Assembly: GCF_028826105.1 (NCBI RefSeq)
Contig: NZ_JAQGPL010000001.1
Coordinates: forward strand, 1,824,501 to 1,888,500
Direction: 5' to 3'
DNA: 64,000 nucleotides
Source: Paenibacillus humicola
Lineage (GTDB): Bacteria; Bacillota; Bacilli; Paenibacillales; Paenibacillaceae
Shown: piece after piece, positions 43,347-51,897 of the stretch
How positions within the stretch are numbered: the first letter of the stretch is position 1
How the letters are laid out: each line of letters begins with the position of its first letter
Notes under the pieces: generated by a model
Told to the model about the DNA's origin: nothing
Database searches by the model: none
Seen by the model: the letters and a program-made list of their open reading frames with translations, nothing else
Program-made: the position numbers and the translations under genes

Positions 43347-44054
43347 ATGAGTGTGGTTATGCGGCCGGGACGCGAGCGTCTTCAGGTCAAGGCGGTGCTG
43401 TTCGATCTCGACAACACGCTGCTTGACCGGACGGCGACCTTCCGGCTTTTTACGGAAAAGCTGCTGGACCGTTATGGCGATGGCGCGTCTGCAAACGAGC
43501 GCGAGGCGATGATCGAAGAGATCCGGATCGCCGACGAGGACGGTTATAAAAACAAACGCGAGCTGTTTACGGAGCTGCTGAACTCGCCATCGATAAAGTG
43601 GAGCGGCAGGCCCGGCTCGGCCGAAGAACTGATGGCATTTTACCGGGAGCATTACGTCTGCAGCGCGCGTCTGATGGAGACGGCGGCGGAGCTGCTGGCC
43701 CGCTGCCGCCCGAAGTACAAGCTCGGCCTCATAACGAACGGCCGGACCGCCATTCAATACGGCAAAATCGATCGGCTCTCGCTTCGCGGGAGCTTCGATT
43801 TTATCGCCGTTTCGGAGGAGGCCGGGGTGAAAAAGCCGGACCTCCGCATTTTTCGGCTGGCGCTTGACGGGCTTGGCGTCGCTCCCGAAGAAGCGGTCTA
43901 CATCGGCGACCATCCGGTGAACGACATGGGCGGAGCGGACGCCGCCGGCATGCGGACGATTTGGCTGCGGCGTAACCAGCCGTGGCCGGAGTCGCTTAAG
44001 GTTGTTCCATACGCGGCGGTCGATACGCTGCGCGAGCTGTTCGATCTGCTTTGA
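43347..44054 (+). CDS. HAD-superfamily hydrolase
   Basis: 235 aa from ATG 43347 (GGGAG at 43334-43338). Motif I VLFDLDNTLLDRTATF, motif II LGLITNGRTAIQYG, Lys in VSEEAGVKKPDLRIFRLAL, motif IV AVYIGDHPVNDMGGADAAGM. Class I cap of about 90 residues. Likely a phosphatase on a small metabolite (YjjG/YfnB-like branch). First of a run of three HAD genes interrupted only by DUF4269. Confidence 0.88.
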   Translation: MSVVMRPGRERLQVKAVLFDLDNTLLDRTATFRLFTEKLLDRYGDGASANEREAMIEEIRIADEDGYKNKRELFTELLNSPSIKWSGRPGSAEELMAFYREHYVCSARLMETAAELLARCRPKYKLGLITNGRTAIQYGKIDRLSLRGSFDFIAVSEEAGVKKPDLRIFRLALDGLGVAPEEAVYIGDHPVNDMGGADAAGMRTIWLRRNQPWPESLKVVPYAAVDTLRELFDLL

Positions 44055-44080
44055 ATCGGCTTGTTAGGGGAGGATTGCCT

Positions 44081-44818
44081 ATGTATAAAGTCGTTTTGTT
44101 CGATTTGGACAACACGCTGCTCGATTACGACCGGAGCGAGCGGGACGCCATGCGCCGGGCGACCTTGCAGCACGAGTTGTACGCGGAGGAAGAGGAATGG
44201 CTGGCGTTCCGGAACGTCTTCGCGCCGATCAATTTCACGTATTGGATGGAGCGGGTCGAGCGCAAGCTGCTCATCGGCGATGTGCTGGAGTTATCGTTCG
44301 GCGACACGTTCGACAGGCTTGGCGGCGACCGCAGGCTCGCAAGAGCGGTAGCGGACACGTACTGGCAGCTTTTCAGCCGAACGTGCCACCTGCTGGACGG
44401 CGCGCCGGAGCTGCTTGCGGGCCTTCAGGGCAGCTACCGGCTGGGGGCCGTTTCCAATGGGATCGGCGAGGCGCAGCGGAGCAGGCTGGAGACGGGCGGG
44501 CTCGACCGGTACTTCGAGCAATTGTTCATTTCCGACGAGGTCGGCTTCTATAAGCCGCAGCCCGAAATTTTTGGCCATGCCCTGCGGATGCTGGGCGTGG
44601 AGCGGCATGAGGCGCTTTTTGTAGGGGATTCCTTGCAGGACGATTACGCGGGCGCCGCCGGTGCGGGCATCGATTTCTGCCTGTACAATCCGCTCGGCAA
44701 GCCGCTTGAGCCGCATATTCGGCCGGCCTATACGATCGGCGCGCTTGCGGAGCTGCACCGAATCTTGGGAGGAGGGGCCGCTCATGACCGGATTGCCGGG
44801 GTGGCGATCGACGGCTGA
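44081..44818 (+). CDS. HAD-superfamily hydrolase, YjjG/YfnB-like
   Basis: 245 aa from ATG 44081 (AGGGGAGG at 44067-44074); an in-frame TTG at 44051 has no site. Motif I VLFDLDNTLLDYDRSERDAM, motif II GAVSNGIGEAQRSRL, motif III DEVGFYKPQPEIFGHALRM, motif IV ALFVGDSLQDDYAGAAGAGI. The pattern is that of pyrimidine 5'-nucleotidases such as YjjG. Its 3' end overlaps the DUF4269 gene by 35 bases. Confidence 0.88.
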   Translation: MYKVVLFDLDNTLLDYDRSERDAMRRATLQHELYAEEEEWLAFRNVFAPINFTYWMERVERKLLIGDVLELSFGDTFDRLGGDRRLARAVADTYWQLFSRTCHLLDGAPELLAGLQGSYRLGAVSNGIGEAQRSRLETGGLDRYFEQLFISDEVGFYKPQPEIFGHALRMLGVERHEALFVGDSLQDDYAGAAGAGIDFCLYNPLGKPLEPHIRPAYTIGALAELHRILGGGAAHDRIAGVAIDG

Positions 44819-45321
44819 CCAGCTGCTCCTGCAGCTTGCGGCGTTCCGACCCAGGCTTGCCGGAACGTTCCCGATCGATCTTGCCGTGGAGGGCAGCGAT
44901 TTGGACATTTTATGCGAGGCGTACGATTTTAGCGCATTTCGGGCGGCGGTTTCGGAGCGGTTTTCGCAATTATCCGGCTTCGAACTAAGCGAGCGCGTTG
45001 TCCGAGGACTTCGCAGATGCACGGCACGTTTCGTATGCAGCGGCTGGCCGGTGGAGCTTTTTGCGCAGCCGCTTCCCGTGAAACGGCAGAACGGCTGGCG
45101 GCATATGGAGGCGGAGCGCCGCATCCTGGAACGGCTTGGCGAGCCTTTCCGGGAAGAGGTGCTGTCGCTCAGGAAGGCCGGGCTGAAAAACGGAGCCGGC
45201 ATTCGCGGCGGTGCTCGGGCTCCCGGGCGACCCTTACGAAGAGGTGCTCGGCTTATACGCGCTGCCGGACGACCGGCTGTTTGCGCTGCTCGACCGCCAA
45301 TGGAAAGGAGAAGGCGGGTGA
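44784..45321 (+). pseudogene. DUF4269 family gene with a one-base frameshift
   Basis: ATG 44784 behind GGGAGGAGGGG. The first frame gives FRPRLAGTFPIDLAVEGSD, LDILCEAYDFSAFR, VELFAQPLPVKRQNGWRHME and RILERLGEPFREEVLSLRKA, as in DUF4269 proteins. At the A5 run 45186-45190 the frame breaks: removing one A restores LKTEPAFAAVLGLPGDPYEE, then LGLYALPDDRLFALLDRQW, and a TGA at 45319-45321. That stop overlaps the next start as GTGA, the expected operon geometry, so the intact form is the ancestral one (about 178 aa). Either a real inactivating insertion, a phase-variable or slippage tract, or an assembly error. Confidence 0.8.
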
Positions 45322-46142
45322 AAACCCTCTATTTGTCCGATCTGGACGGCACGCTGCTGAACGAGGAGCAGCGGATCGGCGCGGAGACGGCCGAAATTTT
45401 GAATGCGCTGATCGATCGCGGGCATCTGTTTACGGTGGCGACGGCCCGTTCCTTCGAATCCGCCTTTAAGCTGCTGAAAGACATTCGATTACAGCTGCCG
45501 ATCGCGTTTTTTAACGGCGTTTTTATTTTCGACCCGGCCGCCGGGCGAAACATCCGGACTTGTTTTCTCGACTCCGCATCGGCGCAGGACATCATCGAAC
45601 ATTACGAACGGAGCGGCCTTCATCCGCTCCTGTATACGATGGACGAAAGCATGGAGCCGCACATTTATTACAAAGGCGTATTTAATTCGGGAGAAGAGAC
45701 GTATATATCGAGCCGTCTTCGCGGAGGGGACCGGCGATTCCGCCTTGTTGATTCATTCGACGCGGGCCTTCGCGAGTCGGTCGTTTCCGTCAATGCGATC
45801 GACCTGCCGGTAAAGCTGACTCCTTCTTTCGAGGCGTTTCGCCATAGCCCCCGCGTGATGGCCCATTTCGGTCCGGATATTTATGCGCCGGGCTTCCATT
45901 GGCTCGAATTTGCCGAGCGAAGGGCCAACAAACGCGATGCGGCGCTTTTTCTCAAGCGCTGCGTACAAGCGGAAAAGCTGGTCTGCTTCGGCGACAATTT
46001 GAACGATCTCGGCATGTTCGAGGCCGCCGACGAGAAATATGCGGTTGCGAATGCGCACGAAGCGTTAATCCGGGAGGCGACGGCCACGATCTTGTCGAAC
46101 CGCGAGCAGGGAGTCGCCCGTTTTCTGGCGCTTCTGCTGTAG
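45318..46142 (+). CDS. Cof-type HAD phosphatase
   Basis: 274 aa from GTG 45318, which overlaps the DUF4269 stop. Cof (class IIB) HAD pattern: TLYLSDLDGTLLNEEQRIG, FTVATARSFESAFKLL, PIAFFNGVFIFDPAAGR, EFAERRANKRDAALFL (Lys region) and LVCFGDNLNDLGMFEAADE. Probably dephosphorylates sugar phosphates or nucleotides. In the unbroken upstream frame it appears fused to DUF4269 as a 493-residue protein, but that fusion is produced by the frameshift at 45186-45190. Confidence 0.9.
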   Translation: MKTLYLSDLDGTLLNEEQRIGAETAEILNALIDRGHLFTVATARSFESAFKLLKDIRLQLPIAFFNGVFIFDPAAGRNIRTCFLDSASAQDIIEHYERSGLHPLLYTMDESMEPHIYYKGVFNSGEETYISSRLRGGDRRFRLVDSFDAGLRESVVSVNAIDLPVKLTPSFEAFRHSPRVMAHFGPDIYAPGFHWLEFAERRANKRDAALFLKRCVQAEKLVCFGDNLNDLGMFEAADEKYAVANAHEALIREATATILSNREQGVARFLALLL

Positions 46143-46276
46143 CGCAACGAGTTCCGATACCGGGATGGGGCAAAGAGGACGGAAGGGCTGGGAATTATTA
46201 GTACCGGTATGTGCGGAGAGGCGGCAGTTTCTGCTACAATGGGAGTAGACATCTGTGAAGGTTGGGGTTGAACGTC

Positions 46277-47038
46277 ATGAAATTCAGGCCTTGTATCGAT
46301 CTGCATAACGGTAAAGTAAAGCAAATCGTCGGTGAAACGCTGGATGCCGGCGGCTTGGGCGTCGTCGAAAATTTCGTTTCGGAGCTGGATTCCAGCTACT
46401 ATGCGGAGCTTTTCCAGCGTGACGGTCTGGCGGGCGGACATGTCATCATGCTCGGCGGGGGCAACGAGGAAGCGGCGCTGCGGGCGCTGAAGGCATACCC
46501 CGGCGGCCTGCAGGTCGGAGGCGGCATTACGGCCGAGAACGCGGCGCGTTATTTGGAAGCGGGAGCTTCGCATGTCATCGTCACCTCGTATATTTTCCGC
46601 GACGGGGAGCTGAATGCGGACAACCTGCACCGGATCGCCGCCGAAGTCGGCAAGGACCGGCTCGTCATCGACCTCAGCTGCAAGCAAAAGGACGGAAAAT
46701 GGTTCGTCGTGACGAACCAATGGAAGGTGTTCAGCAGCTTTGAGGTGAACGCGGACAACCTGCGGGAGCTCGCCGGAAGCTGCAGCGAATACCTGGTGCA
46801 TGCCGTCGATGTCGAAGGCAAGCGAACCGGTATTCTCGAAGGGCTGGTGCGTCAGCTTGCCGATTGGACGCCGATTCCGACGACCTATGCCGGCGGCGCG
46901 CGGTCCCTTGCGGACGTGGAGCTGTTTCGCGAGCTGACGGGCGGCAGGCTGGACATCACGATCGGCAGCGCGCTGGACCTCTTCGGCGGCGCACAGTCCT
47001 ACGAAGAAGTCATCGATTATTTCCGCCGGATCGGGTGA
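46277..47038 (+). CDS. hisA: HisA, eukaryotic-type ProFAR isomerase
   Basis: 253 aa TIM barrel. KFRPCIDLHNGKVKQIVGETL at the N-terminus resembles the fungal and plant HIS6/HISN3 type rather than common bacterial HisA. Further motifs: HVIMLGGGNEEAALRAL, GLQVGGGITAENAARYLEAG, LVIDLSCK, YLVHAVDVEGKRTGI and TTYAGGARSLADVELF. It would isomerise ProFAR in histidine synthesis. No other his gene is near, which is unusual. ATG 46277 is chosen over TTG 46262 because GGGG at 46264-46267 is correctly spaced. Confidence 0.85.
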   Translation: MKFRPCIDLHNGKVKQIVGETLDAGGLGVVENFVSELDSSYYAELFQRDGLAGGHVIMLGGGNEEAALRALKAYPGGLQVGGGITAENAARYLEAGASHVIVTSYIFRDGELNADNLHRIAAEVGKDRLVIDLSCKQKDGKWFVVTNQWKVFSSFEVNADNLRELAGSCSEYLVHAVDVEGKRTGILEGLVRQLADWTPIPTTYAGGARSLADVELFRELTGGRLDITIGSALDLFGGAQSYEEVIDYFRRIG

Positions 47039-47055
47039 AGGAGGAGGTTACGTCC

Positions 47056-47298
47056 ATGGTTCCGATCAAGCTTCCGAAGGAACAAAAGGAACGCATTGTC
47101 CGGGCGCTGATCGCTTTTTACGCGGAGGAACGGTCCGAGGAGCTCGGGAGCGTGAGCGCCGAACAACTCGTCGATTTCATGCTGCGGGAAATCGCCCCTT
47201 ACGCGTACAACAAAGCGATTGCGGATGCGCGGCAGGCCGTCCTGCAAAGCGCCGCCTCGCTCGAGGACGAATTGTACGCGCTGGAGCGCAAAGTTTAA
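47056..47298 (+). CDS. DUF2164 family protein
   Basis: 80 aa, helical and acidic. Signature KLPKEQKERIVRALIAFYAE, ELGSVSAEQLVDFMLREIAPYAYNKAI and ARQAVLQSAAS matches DUF2164 small proteins. Function unknown. ATG 47056 with AAGGAGGAGG at 47039-47048 shortly after the hisA stop, so cotranscribed with it and with the methyltransferase that follows. Confidence 0.85.
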   Translation: MVPIKLPKEQKERIVRALIAFYAEERSEELGSVSAEQLVDFMLREIAPYAYNKAIADARQAVLQSAASLEDELYALERKV

Positions 47299-47325
47299 CG
47301 AATGAGAAGGAGCGTGACCGAACAA

Positions 47326-48084
47326 ATGGACAGCAAGGTGCGTTTTTCAAACCGGGCGCAGCTTTATGTGAAATACCGTCCGAGCTATCCCGCCGCCCTG
47401 GTTGATGCATTGTATCAAAGAGCCGGGCTTGAGCCGGCCGCATGCACGATCGCCGACGTGGGCGCCGGCACAGGCATTTTCACCCGGCTGCTGCTGGAGC
47501 GCGGAAGCCGGGTTTATGCCGTCGAGCCGAACCCGGAAATGCGGGGAGAAGCCGAGGCGGCTCTCGGCGAATTCGAACGGTTTACGCCCGTCGAAGGCTC
47601 GGCGGAGCGGACGACGCTGAGTGCCGGTTCCGTCGATTGCGTTGTATCGGCCCAGGCGTTTCATTGGTTCGAGCCGGTTCAGACCCGGCAGGAATTTTCG
47701 CGGATATTGAAGCCGGAAGGCACGGCAGCGCTGGTCTGGAACAAACGCATCGTCGAAGGCGACCCGTTCTCCAAGGCATACGACGAGCTGATCCTGGAAT
47801 TTGCGGCGGATTACAACGAGGTCAAGCATACCCGTCTCGGGGAAGAGCAGTTCAGGTCGTTTTTCCGTGGAGGCGAATACCGGCTCGGGACGTTCGCGAA
47901 CGAGCAGCGCTTCGATTTTGACGGTCTGCTCGGGCGGTCCGCCTCGTCCTCTTATGTTCCGCTTCCCGGCAGCGCGGAATACGAACCGTTCGTCGCCAAG
48001 CTGAAGAAGCTGTTCGAGCGCTTCGAAACGGACGGACATGTCTATTTCCGCTATGAATCCGAGCTTTATACGGGAAAGGTGTAA
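47326..48084 (+). CDS. Class I SAM-dependent methyltransferase
   Basis: 252 aa from ATG 47326 (GAAGGAG at 47306-47312). Methyltransf_11-like: RFSNRAQLYVKYRPSYP, the SAM loop IADVGAGTGIFTRLLLERG (about residue 42), the acidic loop VYAVEPNPEMR and VVSAQAFHWFEP with the ILKPEGTAALVWN strand. The substrate is unknown; members of this branch methylate small molecules. ATG 47302 in the same frame would add eight residues. Confidence 0.88.
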   Translation: MDSKVRFSNRAQLYVKYRPSYPAALVDALYQRAGLEPAACTIADVGAGTGIFTRLLLERGSRVYAVEPNPEMRGEAEAALGEFERFTPVEGSAERTTLSAGSVDCVVSAQAFHWFEPVQTRQEFSRILKPEGTAALVWNKRIVEGDPFSKAYDELILEFAADYNEVKHTRLGEEQFRSFFRGGEYRLGTFANEQRFDFDGLLGRSASSSYVPLPGSAEYEPFVAKLKKLFERFETDGHVYFRYESELYTGKV

Positions 48085-48735
48085 GTGAGGCTGAGGACGC
48101 TGCTGTTCGACCTCGACGGAACGCTGACCGATCCGAAGGAAGGCATTACGAATTCGATCGTTTACGCGCTTCGCCGGTTCGAGATTCACGTGGACGATCC
48201 GGACCGGCTGAAACCGTTTATCGGCCCGCCGCTTGCCGGCTCCTTCCGGGAGCGTTTCGGCTTTTCGGAAGCTGAGGCTGCGCGAGCCGTCTCGTATTAT
48301 CGGGAATATTTTTCGGAAAAGGGCTTGTTCGAGAACGAGCTTTACGCCGGTGTCCCGGAGCTGCTTGAGGAGCTGAAGCATACCGGCTTCCGGCTGCTGA
48401 TCGCTACCTCGAAACCGGCCGTTTATGCAGGACGGATTGCGGATCATTTCGGCATCGGCGCGTATTTCGAGCATATCGGCGGCAGCGAGCTGGATGGCAC
48501 GCGGTCGGATAAAACCGAGCTGATCGCCCATTTGCTGGGCGAGTTCGGCATCGAGGCCGGCAGCGCCGCCATGATCGGCGACCGGAAGCACGATATCGTC
48601 GGAGCGCGCAATAACGGCGTCGCCGGCATCGGTGTTGGCTACGGCTATGGCAGCGAGCGGGAGCTGCGGGAAGCCGGGGCTTCCGCGTATGCGCCGGACA
48701 TCGCGGCGTTAAAGAAAATGTTACTGGCTGGATGA
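48085..48735 (+). CDS. HAD hydrolase, phosphoglycolate phosphatase-like
   Basis: 216 aa. The GTG start directly follows the methyltransferase stop. TLLFDLDGTLTDPKEGITNS is the standard motif of the Gph/YhcW-like group, with PFIGPPLAGSFRERFG in the cap, LLIATSKPAVYAG as motif II, DGTRSDKTELIAHLL with the Lys and AMIGDRKHDIVGARNNG as motif IV. Resembles 5'-nucleotidase/PGP enzymes that clear toxic phospho-compounds. Ends the operon. Confidence 0.88.
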   Translation: MRLRTLLFDLDGTLTDPKEGITNSIVYALRRFEIHVDDPDRLKPFIGPPLAGSFRERFGFSEAEAARAVSYYREYFSEKGLFENELYAGVPELLEELKHTGFRLLIATSKPAVYAGRIADHFGIGAYFEHIGGSELDGTRSDKTELIAHLLGEFGIEAGSAAMIGDRKHDIVGARNNGVAGIGVGYGYGSERELREAGASAYAPDIAALKKMLLAG

Positions 48736-48765
48736 CCCGGCGTGCGTAATGTAAATGTGCAATCA

Positions 48766-48803
48766 CAAGCAAGCCCGCGGGCGAGTTCCCGCGGGCTTGC
48801 TTG
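48766..48803 (+). terminator. Very strong 16-bp hairpin after the HAD gene
   Basis: CAAGCAAGCCCGCGGG, loop CGAGTT, then the exact reverse complement. Only a weak T-run (ATTTCGTTT) follows, but the stem is perfect. Confidence 0.75.
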
Positions 48804-48896
48804 ATTTCGTTTGCGAAACGGGATACAAATGGCTGTCCAATTATGAAAATCGACTTCGCAGAGGAGTATGCGCGAAATCAATACTGCCATTTTCGT

Positions 48897-48928
48897 AAAA
48901 AGAGTTCTGGCAACAGAACTCTTTTTTT
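48897..48928. terminator. Bidirectional intrinsic terminator before the eCIS locus
   Basis: AAAAAGAGTTCTG-GCAA-CAGAACTCTTTTTTT gives a stem with T-runs on either strand. It insulates the eCIS ATPase gene from the upstream operon. Confidence 0.85.
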
Positions 48929-48973
48929 ATTTACAATAGAGCTGAGAATCTTGTCGAACGGAGTAGTGAGCGA

Positions 48974-51166
48974 ATGCAACCCTATCAAACGGCGGCTGAG
49001 CATTGGGCGGACGAAATGCGCCTGCTCGACCGGAAAATCGAATTTAAGCTGCGGTGCCGCATGGAGCTCGAGGACGACAATCCTTTGGATCCGATGCGCG
49101 GCCTGCTCATTACGGACGAGGAGGTGCGCAGGCTGCTTGAGGCGGAAAGCGGCCCTTCACAGTCTCTGCCGCCCGCTATTGCCGCGATGGAGCGCGAGAT
49201 CGGGGAGCTGGAATTGTTGATCGGGAAGCGGCTCGAACGAAGCGCGGAGGCCGGCCATCCGCCCCCGCTTGTGCGCCTGGCGCAGCGTCTGATGCTGAGC
49301 CCGTTCGAGCGGCGCTGCGTCGTGCTGGCGCTGGCGCCCGAGCTTGACCGTAAATACGAGAAGCTGTTCGGTTTTATGCAGGACGACGTGACCTGTAAGC
49401 AGCCGACGGTCGATTTGGCGCTGAGGCTGCTTTGCGCTGGCGGCGAAGAGAGGCTCGCGGCAAGGGCCGCCTTCCGTGCCGACCGTCCGCTCGTCCGTTG
49501 GCTGCTCGAGCCGCAGGAGAACGAGCCCGCGTTTTCGACGATTTCGCGGCTGCTCAAGCTGGATGCCCGTACCGTTTCGTTTCTGCTGGAAACGGAGCCG
49601 TTCGACGGCAGGCTGTCCGGGCTGGCCGAACGGTTCGATCCCGCAGACCCGAATGCGGACGGCGAACTGCCGCCGCTTCTCGTCGGAGAGCCGCTGCAGC
49701 GCGAAATGCGCAGATTCGCCGAACTTCACTGCCGCAGCCGGCGGTCGGACGGCGCCGATACGGAGGGCGACTGTCCCATCATCCACCTGTGGGGGCCTGA
49801 AGGGTCGGGAAAAAGATTGCACGCCAAGCATCTTGCCCGGCATCTCGGCATGCCGCTGCTCCTGCTGCGGCTCCCCGCGCTGGAGGGCGACGGCAGGCGG
49901 CTTGAGCTGCATGTGCGCCGGCTGCTCCGTGAAGCGCGGCTGACCGGCGCGATCGTCGCTTTTGCGGGCGGCGAACGGCTGACGCAGACGGAGAGCGACC
50001 TCGCGCCTCACCGGAACCGGCTGCGGGAATGGCTTCACGGCTGGAGCGAACCGATCGTATGGCTGTCGGAGGAGCGGTGCCATTATTCGGAGCTCCCGTT
50101 CCCGGAGGAGGCGGTTTTCATGCAGGCCGAAATCCCGCTGCCGTCGGCGGAAGAACAGCGGCTGTTTTGGCAGGCGCGGGGCGGCGGGAAAAGCGCGGAA
50201 ATCGGAGGGCTGCCGGACAAGTTCCGCTTGACGCCGGGGCAAATCGAGCGGGCGGCGCAGCATGCGCGGCTTCATGCGCGGCGGGAAGACGCGGAGGTGC
50301 CGACGGCCCGCCATTTTGAAGCGGGAGCGCTGGCCCAGATTCGACATGACCTGGAGAAAAAGGCGCGGAAATTAAAGCCCCGTTACACCTGGGACGATCT
50401 TGTGCTGCCTCCGGAGCCGCTCGGCCTGCTCCGCCAGGCCTGCGACATGATGCGCTTCCGCCGGCGCGTATACGGCGATTGGGGGTTCGACCGGAAACTG
50501 TCCTACGGCAAAGGGCTCAGCATGCTGTTCGCGGGGCCTCCCGGCACCGGCAAGACGATGGCGGCCGAAGTGGCGGCCAACGTGCTGCAGCTTGAAGCGT
50601 ACAAAATCGACCTGTCGCAGGTGATCAGCAAATATATCGGGGAAACCGAAAAAAACCTGCACGACATCTTTCAGGAGGCGCAGCGAACGAACGCGATCCT
50701 ATTTTTCGACGAATCGGACGCGCTCTTCGGCAAACGCTCCGAGGTCAAGGACGCGCACGATAAATACGCCAACGTGGAGACCGCCTATTTGCTGCAGAAG
50801 ATGGAAGAATACGAGGGCGTTTCGATTCTGGCAACCAACTTCCAGCAAAATATCGACGACGCTTTTTTGCGCCGCATCAATATCGTCGTCAAATTTCCGT
50901 TTCCGGACGCCGAGCACCGGGAGAAGCTGTGGCGGTCGATGATCCCTTCCGCGACGCCCTTGTCGGATGATGTCGATTTTGCGGCGCTCGCGTCGAAAAT
51001 CGAAGTTGCCGGGGGCAATATCAAGAACATCGTCCTCACGGCCGCATTCATGGCGGCTTCCGCCGGCACCCGCGTCGGCATGCGCGAGCTCGTCGCCGCC
51101 GCACGGCAGGAGCTGCGGAAATCCGGGAAAATATTAGTGGGCGGCGAATGGGACGGCTTCTTCTAA
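48974..51166 (+). CDS. AAA+ ATPase of the extracellular contractile injection system (Afp15-like)
   Basis: 730 aa. The C-terminal half is a complete AAA module: Walker A AGPPGTGKTMAAEVAAN (about 519), Walker B ILFFDESDALFGKRSEV (about 575), the sensor 1 region ILATNFQQNIDDAFLRRI. The N-terminal half holds a degenerate module (LWGPEGSGKRLHAKHLARHL, about 273). This two-module form is the ATPase found in nearly all eCIS clusters (Afp15/Pvc15), thought to help particle assembly or ring formation. It stands first, upstream of the structural genes, and is followed by a hairpin and a new promoter, so it may be regulated apart from them. Start ATG 48974 has only a weak site (CGGAG). Confidence 0.9.
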   Translation: MQPYQTAAEHWADEMRLLDRKIEFKLRCRMELEDDNPLDPMRGLLITDEEVRRLLEAESGPSQSLPPAIAAMEREIGELELLIGKRLERSAEAGHPPPLVRLAQRLMLSPFERRCVVLALAPELDRKYEKLFGFMQDDVTCKQPTVDLALRLLCAGGEERLAARAAFRADRPLVRWLLEPQENEPAFSTISRLLKLDARTVSFLLETEPFDGRLSGLAERFDPADPNADGELPPLLVGEPLQREMRRFAELHCRSRRSDGADTEGDCPIIHLWGPEGSGKRLHAKHLARHLGMPLLLLRLPALEGDGRRLELHVRRLLREARLTGAIVAFAGGERLTQTESDLAPHRNRLREWLHGWSEPIVWLSEERCHYSELPFPEEAVFMQAEIPLPSAEEQRLFWQARGGGKSAEIGGLPDKFRLTPGQIERAAQHARLHARREDAEVPTARHFEAGALAQIRHDLEKKARKLKPRYTWDDLVLPPEPLGLLRQACDMMRFRRRVYGDWGFDRKLSYGKGLSMLFAGPPGTGKTMAAEVAANVLQLEAYKIDLSQVISKYIGETEKNLHDIFQEAQRTNAILFFDESDALFGKRSEVKDAHDKYANVETAYLLQKMEEYEGVSILATNFQQNIDDAFLRRINIVVKFPFPDAEHREKLWRSMIPSATPLSDDVDFAALASKIEVAGGNIKNIVLTAAFMAASAGTRVGMRELVAAARQELRKSGKILVGGEWDGFF

Positions 51167-51194
51167 AAAATTGCCAGATTGAAGCAATTTTTCG
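51166..51194 (+). terminator. Candidate terminator after the ATPase gene
   Basis: AAAAATTGC pairs with GCAATTTTT across an 8-nt loop. It overlaps the upstream edge of the next promoter. Confidence 0.6.
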
Positions 51195-51223
51195 TGGTCA
51201 TCCGCCAAAATAGGAGCTATAAT
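51195..51223 (+). promoter_or_regulatory. Promoter of the eCIS structural operon
   Basis: TGGTCA (51195-51200), 17-bp spacer, TATAAT (51218-51223). The leader is about 75 bases before the cap gene. Confidence 0.6.
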
Positions 51224-51302
51224 AGGGATATCGTTTGATGAAAAATGGATTTTTCTGTAGTAGAAACGGACTTCCAGCCCGGGACAATCGGAGGGAATCG
51301 CA

Positions 51303-51884
51303 ATCGGAACTTATTCCGCAGTTGCGGATGCGGGAGCTTCGCTGCTCAAGCTTCTGCGCGACAATATGACGCCGGAACCGGTGGCGCAGCCGGAGCTGAT
51401 CGGGATGGCTTCGCCTGCCGATAAAGGCGACTTTGTTCTGACGCTCTACTTATACCGCGTATCCGAGAACGGCGAGTCCCGAAGAAACGAGCCGCTTCCC
51501 CGGGGGAACGGCATGCTGCAGCACCCGCCGATGGCGGTGGATTTACATTACATACTAACGGCTTATTCGAATGCCGATCTGCAATCGCGCACGCTCGACG
51601 AGCACCGGATTATCGGCCGGGCGCTTCAGATAATGTACGACCATGCGATCGTGCGCACCCCTTATTTACAAGGCTCATTAGCGGACAGCGGAGAAGAACT
51701 CCGCGTCGCTCTGGAGCCGCTCTCCGCGGATGCACTGTCCGGCATGTGGAACTTCGGCGAAACGCCGTATAGGCTGACGGTCCCGATTCGCGTCGGGCCT
51801 GTCCTGATCGATTCCACGCGCATCAAGTCCGCGACGCGAGTCGTGGAGCGGCATATCCGGCTGGAAGACAAAAACCGGACTTGA
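51303..51884 (+). CDS. DUF4255/Pvc16 N-terminal family protein, eCIS cap (Afp16-like)
   Basis: About 193 aa. In Afp/PVC particles the Afp16 protein caps the tube and terminates sheath growth. Conserved text: GTYSAVADAGASLLKLLRDN, FVLTLYLYRVSENGESRRNE, PPMAVDLHYILTAYS, DLQSRTLDEHRIIGRALQIM and SGMWNFGETPYRLTVPIRVG. The first ATG is at 51366, but the typical N-terminus is encoded upstream of it, and the frame back to the TAG at 51261 holds no ATG, GTG or TTG. ATC 51303 is 7 bases after GGAGGG (51290-51295), so I place an ATC start there. Shorter than Afp16, ending soon after the N-terminal domain. Confidence 0.8.
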   Translation: MGTYSAVADAGASLLKLLRDNMTPEPVAQPELIGMASPADKGDFVLTLYLYRVSENGESRRNEPLPRGNGMLQHPPMAVDLHYILTAYSNADLQSRTLDEHRIIGRALQIMYDHAIVRTPYLQGSLADSGEELRVALEPLSADALSGMWNFGETPYRLTVPIRVGPVLIDSTRIKSATRVVERHIRLEDKNRT

Positions 51885-51897
51885 GGAGGAGATTTCG

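Noticed and set aside
44661..46142. 493-residue fusion of DUF4269 and a Cof phosphatase
   Set aside because: It arises from one extra A at 45186-45190; the alternative frame restores both the DUF4269 C-terminus and the GTGA overlap.
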